Shown here: in pieces, positions 17,711 to 21,912 of the stretch | Position numbering within the stretch: position 1 is the first letter of the stretch | Layout of the letters: each line of letters starts with the position of its first letter | Source: Chara braunii | Taxonomy: Eukaryota > Streptophyta > Charophyceae > Charales > Characeae | Direction: 5' to 3' | NCBI GenBank assembly: GCA_003427395.1 | Contig: BFEA01000461.1 | Location: 189,666 to 211,577, forward strand | Length of the DNA stretch: 21,912 bases | The notes under the pieces: generated by a model | Database searches by the model: none | Seen by the model: only the letters and a program-made list of their open reading frames with translations | Told to the model about the DNA's origin: nothing | Translations under genes and position numbers: made by a program

Positions 17711-17852
17711 ATTTGGATTAAAAAAGAACCTTAACTAAGGAAGTAATTGATAACGTATTCGATAACGATAAATCCTTATATTTAAGTTAGTAGAATCCAA
17801 GTATAATGGAATTTGGATTCGTTGAAAAATTCTACTTAATTCACCACGAGTA

Positions 17853-18047
17853 GTAAGTAAAAGGTAACAACGAAGCTAATCCTCCCATTTTGCGCATATC
17901 TTGTTCATCAGACATTGCATGAATCACAGAACCTGCACTCAAAAAAAATAATGCTTTAAAAAAAGCATGGTTCAGCAGATGAAATACACTCATAGTATAA
18001 TTGGAGATACCACAAGCGAATACCATATAACCTAATTGGCTACAAGT
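17853..18047 (-). pseudogene. nad5: Mitochondrial NADH dehydrogenase subunit 5 fragment (NUMT)
   Basis: About 65 codons encode a core transmembrane part of ND5 (complex I): [17 protein letters not shown], then [18 protein letters not shown] and [19 protein letters not shown]. This [14 protein letters not shown] signature is highly specific to the mitochondrial protein. At the upstream end a 2-base deletion shifts the frame just before TCSQ (ATTGCTTAC-TACTTGT). Downstream, similarity ends abruptly after PFTY at 17853, either at a breakpoint or at an intron boundary in the donor gene. The plastid homologue ndhF differs in this block. Confidence 0.92.
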
Positions 18048-18074
18048 AGTAAGCAATAAAGTCCTAGGTTATGA

Positions 18075-18558
18075 TTTGCATTAGATGCAGAAGAAGATAT
18101 TCATTGTGCAATAGGTTGACATGCTCGGTACGACATAAATTCTAAAATCATAAGTGCTTTTTCGTATGAGCAACCACGAGAGACGGTTAACGAGGGCCCA
18201 AATATTCGCCGTTTTCGTTGGCAATTGCGGTGTGAATTTCATCAAAAATTTTAAAAACAAATGATATGAGACCATAGTGCAAACATAAAAAAAAGGAAAC
18301 AGGCCAAAAAGAACGAAAAAAAAAACGAAAAAAACACTATGAAATCCTAACACAAAGACACTGTCCGAGTCAAAATGAAGCGTCCAACGAATTCAACAAA
18401 ATGCCAACTTTTTCATTATTGATCCAAACATGTCAAAACTGCACACATGACGTACCCTAAAGCACATACATATCACGCAAAAAGACAAACAAGAAAAAAA
18501 GCAAAAAATCAGCACAATATGACAGTTTCAGTGCAATTCGGTGCAAAATTCGTCGAAA
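18075..18558. other. AT-rich unassigned DNA at the right end of the insert
   Basis: Contains A-runs at about 18287-18335 and a minus-strand hydrophobic open frame (18353-18081) that I do not trust, since it follows from the A/T-rich composition. No organellar gene was recognised. It ends where gag resumes (about 18559). Confidence 0.5.
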
Positions 18559-19098
18559 ATAACACCGTTTAGCAAGAAGGCCCTAGACCTTGAGGCGAAG
18601 ATAGGGCATGGACAGACACCCACTACGGATGGTAGGAAGAAAACATTGCCTCCCAACTGGAAGGCGAAGGGTCGCTTAATGTTCGTCGACAACGATGGTT
18701 CAACCATCGAGTTGGACGACAACTTCCAGGAGGGAGTAGGTTCAGAGGCAGGCAACGTTGAAGCTTCAGGGGGTGGAGTTATCGCTGTTGTAGCTCAGAA
18801 AGGTAAGGCGACCGGTAGACACCATGGAGGTTCCCGGTCTAGGAGTCAAGTTGACCCCAACGCTCCCCCATGGGAGAAAGCGGGTCTCACAGAGGACGTG
18901 TGGAGAGATCGGTACTCACGGCAGGCTTGCATTCATTGCGGCCAGTACGGTCATAATCAATTCAAGTGCCAAAACAAGAGGACCGACAAGATCCCGCCTA
19001 CGATAAGGCAGGCCGTAGGATCCTCCCATCCCGTTGGTAGCAACGTGGCTAGTACTTCTGGCAGTGCTCCGGAAAACACGTCGGGCCAGCAGGAATAG
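18559..19098 (+). pseudogene. Gag C-terminus and nucleocapsid of element 3
   Basis: Gag resumes with TPFSKKALDLEAKIGHGQ, a block typical of the end of the Gag capsid. A basic linker (GRHHGGSRSRS) leads to a perfect CX2CX4HX4C zinc knuckle, CIHCGQYGHNQFKC, at 18928-18969, which binds the element RNA. The frame ends at TAG 19096-19098. Pol continues in the -1 frame, which is open across the end of gag, so gag-pol could be joined by a -1 shift or the stop could be mutational. The preceding part of the capsid is lost to the mitochondrial insert. Confidence 0.9.
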
Positions 19099-19121
19099 TA
19101 GTTGTTCCTGCTAGGGTCGAG

Positions 19122-19598
19122 GTGGTGGAGACACCCTTACCATCTCGAGAGATGGCCCAAGCTACTGACTCCTGCGTCGTCCCGCAAACACGTTCAGACC
19201 CATCGAGCCTCTGTTCGATGAATGTGTTTGAGTCCTTAGAGGAGCTAGAGGTGGAGTGGTCTAGATCAGACCCGCTAGCTTCTTGGACGGCCCTAGTCAA
19301 AGCCCCGAAGGGTGAGATGTTCATCAGCGAGGTTGTCATTGGCGGCCGCAAGGCCGGGGCCTATTATGACACTTGCTCGACACGAAACTTTATCAGTCGC
19401 GCGTGCGTTGAGAGGCTGCGTTTACAGGGGCAAGTGCAGCGCCTGAGTCGACCTGCGGAGTCGATCTGTGCCAACAAACAGCGCATGGTAGTCAATGACT
19501 ACCTCCAGGATGTGGAGTGTTGTTTCCCGTACGTGGGAGGGGAATTAAGATATCGCGTCTCGTTCCTAGTGAGTGACGAGTTCCCAATGGATATGTAA
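19122..19598 (+). pseudogene. Aspartic protease of element 3, active site altered
   Basis: The frame contains the protease domain: GRKAGAYYDTCSTRNFISRA. The catalytic triad normally reads Asp-Ser/Thr-Gly but here is Asp-Thr-Cys (19368-19376), so the glycine essential to the active-site turn is replaced (GGC to TGC type change). The second half (RYRVSFLVSDEFPMDM) is the expected flap and partner region. TAA at 19596-19598 breaks the frame; the same frame then continues at 19605, so only a point mutation (probably CAA to TAA) separates them. Confidence 0.88.
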
Positions 19599-19604
19599 CT
19601 AGGA

Positions 19605-20381
19605 ATGTACTACCTCTCTGTGGCTCAGCCCCAGTTTGACTGGGACCGAAAAGTGGTCAAACACACGTTGCCAGGTGGAGGGACCGCCAGATTGCACAAG
19701 TTCAAAGCTAGTAGTCTGATCGAGTCCCATGGATGCATGTGTGCGGCCGCATTCTATAACTATTATAAGCAAAATCAGGAGGGTATGTACCTTGTTTATG
19801 TCTCTGCTGCAGGCGAGCCGGTGAAAATGTCGCCGGAGATAGAGGGAGTAGTTGCCAAGTACCCTGATCTATTTGAAGAGCTGACAGGGGTTGTAGAGAG
19901 GGAGGTCGTCCACACGATAGAGATTATCCCAGGGTCTAGCATCCCGAAGGGTAGGATCTATCGGATGTCCCCAGGCGAGCTCGATGAGCTTCGCCGACAA
20001 CTCAAGGAACTCGTAGAAAAGGGTTGGATCCGGCCGAGTGTCTCTCCTTATGGGTCTCCAGTACTATTCGTACCTAAGAAGGAGGGTACACTTAGGATGT
20101 GCATTGACTATAGGGGCCTCAATGCCATCACTGTAAAGAACAGAGAGCCCCTACCGCGCATCGATGAGCTGTTAGATAGAGTGCAAGGGTGTTGGTACTT
20201 CAATAAGATAGATCTGAAGTCCGGGTACCATCAGATTGCAATCCGGCCCGAGGATCAACACAAAACCGCCTTTCAGACCAGGTACGGTCTGTACGAGTTT
20301 GTGGTGATGCCTTTCGGCCTTTGCAATGCTCCTGGCACCTTTCAGCAAGCTATGAATCGGATTTTCCATGACTACTTGGAA
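19605..20381 (+). pseudogene. Truncated reverse transcriptase of element 3
   Basis: Conserved N-terminal half of Ty3/gypsy [49 protein letters not shown], motif [12 protein letters not shown] with the first catalytic Asp, and [13 protein letters not shown]. The domain ends at FHDYLE (about 20365-20381), just before the YxDD motif, and passes directly into LTR sequence, so polymerase, RNase H and integrase functions are lost. Up to that point the frame is undamaged, which suggests the deletion is one event rather than slow decay. Confidence 0.95.
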
Positions 20382-21307
20382 ATTCAGCCCCATACGAGGC
20401 CCTAAGGGCCCTACTTTGGCCACTGCTCAACTAAGGAAATTCAGGCAGTTGCGCAGCGTCAGTTGGTTGAAAGAATCCAGGCCCTGGGCCGCCTGTGTGA
20501 ATGTATGGAAAGCAGGCCCTGGGCTGGATACGGGTACTGGGCCGAAGACATGACAAAGGCAGTTGGGCTCATGCAACCACCTNGAATGTATGGAAAGCAG
20601 GCCCTGGGCTGGATACGGGTACTGGGCCGAAGACATGACAAAGGCAGTTGGGCTCATGCAACCACCTCAGGCCCCAGGCCTGTTCTCGATCGTGCTGGCC
20701 CTCACGCTAACGGGGCCTACTGGAAGCTTCCTGGGACTGGACGCAGGCAGGCCACTTCGATATAGCAAAGGGCCTGGCATTCAGGTGCTGGCTGCATGCT
20801 GCGCAAGCGCTGATGCGCTATTTGCTGGCTGGCGCCTACACGCTCACGGGCGAGCAGGGAAGGAGCAGGCAGCCATAGCCGAGCTGCGTTGTTGTGAGCT
20901 GGGTGTGGCGCAGGGTGGTCCTTGGGTGCAAGTGGCATCTGTGTGTTGGGGAACGAGGTTGTGAGGAAGGCGAGAGACATACCTAGTGCTGGAAGCATGC
21001 GACATTGGTCGCTGTATGCTAGTACTTTGGGGGAGCTGTTGTCGTCAACTTCGGCATTGTAGTATAGGCTAGATAGGATCTGCCACAAGTAGTCTGGGCG
21101 CCGAGCGCCAGATAGGATATCAACTCTGGTTCTTCGTTGATGATGATGATGGGTCTATTTCAGCATTGCCAATTATGAACTCTTGGTGTGTTCTTATTTG
21201 GTGAATCTCGTGGCAATTCTGTTGTTGGTTCGAGGTCAAGATTATCTGTACTCATATGTATGATGCTGTTTGATTGCTGAAGTTCGCTATTGCTCATCTC
21301 CCTTGCA
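20382..21307 (+). repeat. 3' LTR of element 3, 5'-truncated
   Basis: Starts at ATTCAGCCCC, which corresponds to about 13628 in the 5' LTR, so the first 27 bases and the polypurine tract are lost with pol. A further 34-base stretch (13641-13674 in the other copy) is also absent. It ends CCCTTGCA at 21307. It carries the same 84-bp duplication around N (20499-20667). Confidence 0.9.
20499..20667 (+). repeat. Perfect 84-bp direct duplication around a single N (3' LTR)
   Basis: 20499-20582 and 20584-20667 are identical by reading, with N at 20583, exactly as in the 5' LTR. See 13778-13946. Confidence 0.9.
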
Positions 21308-21311
21308 CATC
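21308..21311 (+). repeat. Target-site duplication of element 3, right copy
   Basis: CATC directly after the LTR end, matching 13597-13600. Confidence 0.8.
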
Positions 21312-21711
21312 GTTCTACTGCCCTGAAAAAAAGCAAGTCAACCGTATGGTGCTTAGATGCTATGTAGCCATACGAAGAATAACAGCAGGCGCTCTGGAGT
21401 GGGCTGAAACCTCCAACATTGTTCGACAGTATGCGAGGTTCCTACTTCCTAACTACTGTTGATGATTTGAAAAGCATGGACCATAGCTATATGTCCTAAC
21501 ATCTTGGCCTGAATAGAATGCCACGTCATTAGCACTATATCTAGACTGAAGTTTTCCCAAAATACAGCTATAATCACCAGGCGTTCTATTCGGGCGAAGA
21601 CGGTAGTGCAAGAGGAATGGGTTGGATCAACCTCTTGTGAAGCAGCTGTTACGTCACTGGGATTCCCAAGTCGTTATTCTATTGCATTCAGGGCTGTGCC
21701 GGCCACCGGCT

Positions 21712-21735
21712 GGTTGGACCGGACCGGATCCAACC
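21712..21735. repeat. GGTTGGA/TCCAACC inverted repeat
   Basis: GGTTGGA (21712-21718) and TCCAACC (21729-21735) flank CCGGACCGGA. Further GGTTGGACC (21741-21749) and CCGGTT words follow up to about 21776, giving a locally palindromic CCGG-rich tract. Function unknown. Confidence 0.7.
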
Positions 21736-21885
21736 GGGCCGGTTGGACCCACGGTGGTCGAACCGGAATTCCGGTTGAGTCCAAAACTGGGTCAATTTTT
21801 CTTTATTTCATTTTTTTGAAAACATGGTTGGACTGCGCTCGACGAGATCTCCCCAAATCCACAAAGAAAACTTTGAACAGAGAAC

Positions 21886-21912
21886 TTTTTTTTTTTTTTG
21901 GGGGGGGGGGGG
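21886..21912. repeat. T-run followed by G-run at window end
   Basis: Fourteen T (21886-21899) and thirteen G (21900-21912) end the window. Such homopolymers often mark a contig edge or low-quality sequence; the G-run may continue beyond the window. Confidence 0.9.

Larger units (their letters stand above)
16967..18558 (-). other. Nuclear insertion containing mitochondrial DNA (NUMT)
   Basis: About 1.6 kb, much richer in A and T than the flanking gag, sits between two gag parts. On the minus strand it holds recognisable pieces of mitochondrial nad5, sdh3 and rps7, in that order. Each is frameshifted or truncated, so none is expressed as a working protein. The two unassigned parts (about 17527-17850 and 18075-18558) may be further organellar DNA or nuclear filler. 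I cannot tell whether the three genes were adjacent in the donor mitochondrial genome or joined during repair. Confidence 0.85.
13601..21307 (+). mobile_element. Element 3: Ty3/gypsy retrotransposon with pol deletion and mitochondrial DNA insert
   Basis: Plus-strand order: 5' LTR (13601-14602), primer-binding site (14606-14617), leader, gag (15818-16966), foreign AT-rich DNA (16967-18558), gag nucleocapsid (18559-19098), protease (19122-19598), N-terminal RT (19605-20381), truncated 3' LTR (20382-21307). Matching CATC flanks mark a single insertion. The rest of RT, RNase H, integrase, the polypurine tract and the first bases of the 3' LTR are missing, so it is non-autonomous. Gag and pol lie in different frames, with pol -1 relative to the nucleocapsid frame, which could be natural or due to decay. 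Confidence 0.92.
21308..21912. other. Right flank of element 3
   Basis: No gene is supported. On the minus strand a strong acceptor-like tract CTTGCTTTTTTTCAG ends at 21323. The open frame after it runs across the element 3 insertion point into 13600 downward when the element and one CATC are left out. From about 21700 it becomes rich in CCGG/GGTTGG words. The plus-strand frame 21274-21462 begins inside the LTR and is unlikely to be a gene. Confidence 0.4.

Noticed and set aside
17841-18056. Plastid ndhF instead of mitochondrial nad5
   Set aside because: The [14 protein letters not shown] and [20 protein letters not shown] blocks fit mitochondrial ND5; sdh3 beside it is also mitochondrial.
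18081-18353. Hydrophobic 90-residue minus-strand frame as an organellar membrane protein
   Set aside because: Its Phe-rich character follows from A-runs, and I see no family motif.
1-21912. A novel multi-gene defence or biosynthetic system
   Set aside because: All recognisable coding blocks are retroelement gag/pol or organellar fragments, and none is intact.

Overview
The window reads as a repeat-rich nuclear scaffold of a streptophyte (green plant lineage). It is built almost entirely from decayed Ty3/gypsy (Metaviridae-type) LTR retrotransposons, with one patch of mitochondrial DNA. I see no intact gene. The style of the polymerase proteins and a mitochondrial insert carrying rps7, sdh3 and nad5 fit a charophyte alga such as Chara or a seedless land plant. 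That placement is inference with modest confidence. No bacterial genes, CRISPR array or rRNA/tRNA gene was recognised.

Layout. Positions 1-624 are unassigned and contain palindromes. Positions 631-1976 hold the broken pol of an older plus-strand element (element 1): a reverse transcriptase scrap, an RNase H tail and an integrase. At 1976/1977 it is interrupted by a 9 kb minus-strand element (element 2, 1977-10967) with two LTRs (1977-3139 and 9811-10967), a primer-binding site at 9795-9806, and gag and pol decayed by frameshifts and stops. The 5-bp target duplication ACATT lies at 1972-1976 and 10968-10972, and the integrase frame of element 1 resumes exactly beyond it. Element 1 then ends with its pol C-terminus (to 11349), a polypurine tract (11371-11385) and a 3' LTR (11386-12327).

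Positions 12328-13600 are non-element sequence with weak exon-like reading frames on the minus strand. Element 3 (13601-21307, plus strand) is bounded by LTRs of the same broad family as element 1 and by a CATC target duplication. Its primer-binding site is at 14606-14617, gag starts at 15818, and the zinc knuckle, protease and N-terminal reverse transcriptase lie at 18559-20381. A deletion joins the reverse transcriptase, just before its YxDD motif, directly to the 3' LTR. The middle of gag (16967-18558) is replaced by AT-rich DNA carrying minus-strand fragments of mitochondrial rps7, sdh3 and nad5. Positions 21308-21912 are flanking sequence ending in a T-run and G-run.

How it fits together. 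The parts record a history rather than a pathway: element 1 inserted and decayed, element 2 jumped into its integrase, and element 3 inserted nearby, acquired organellar DNA and lost most of pol. Many stop codons look like C-to-T changes of CGA, CAG or CAA, as expected of methylated, silenced repeats. Two single-N gaps, each flanked by perfect 84-bp duplications, look like assembly artefacts.
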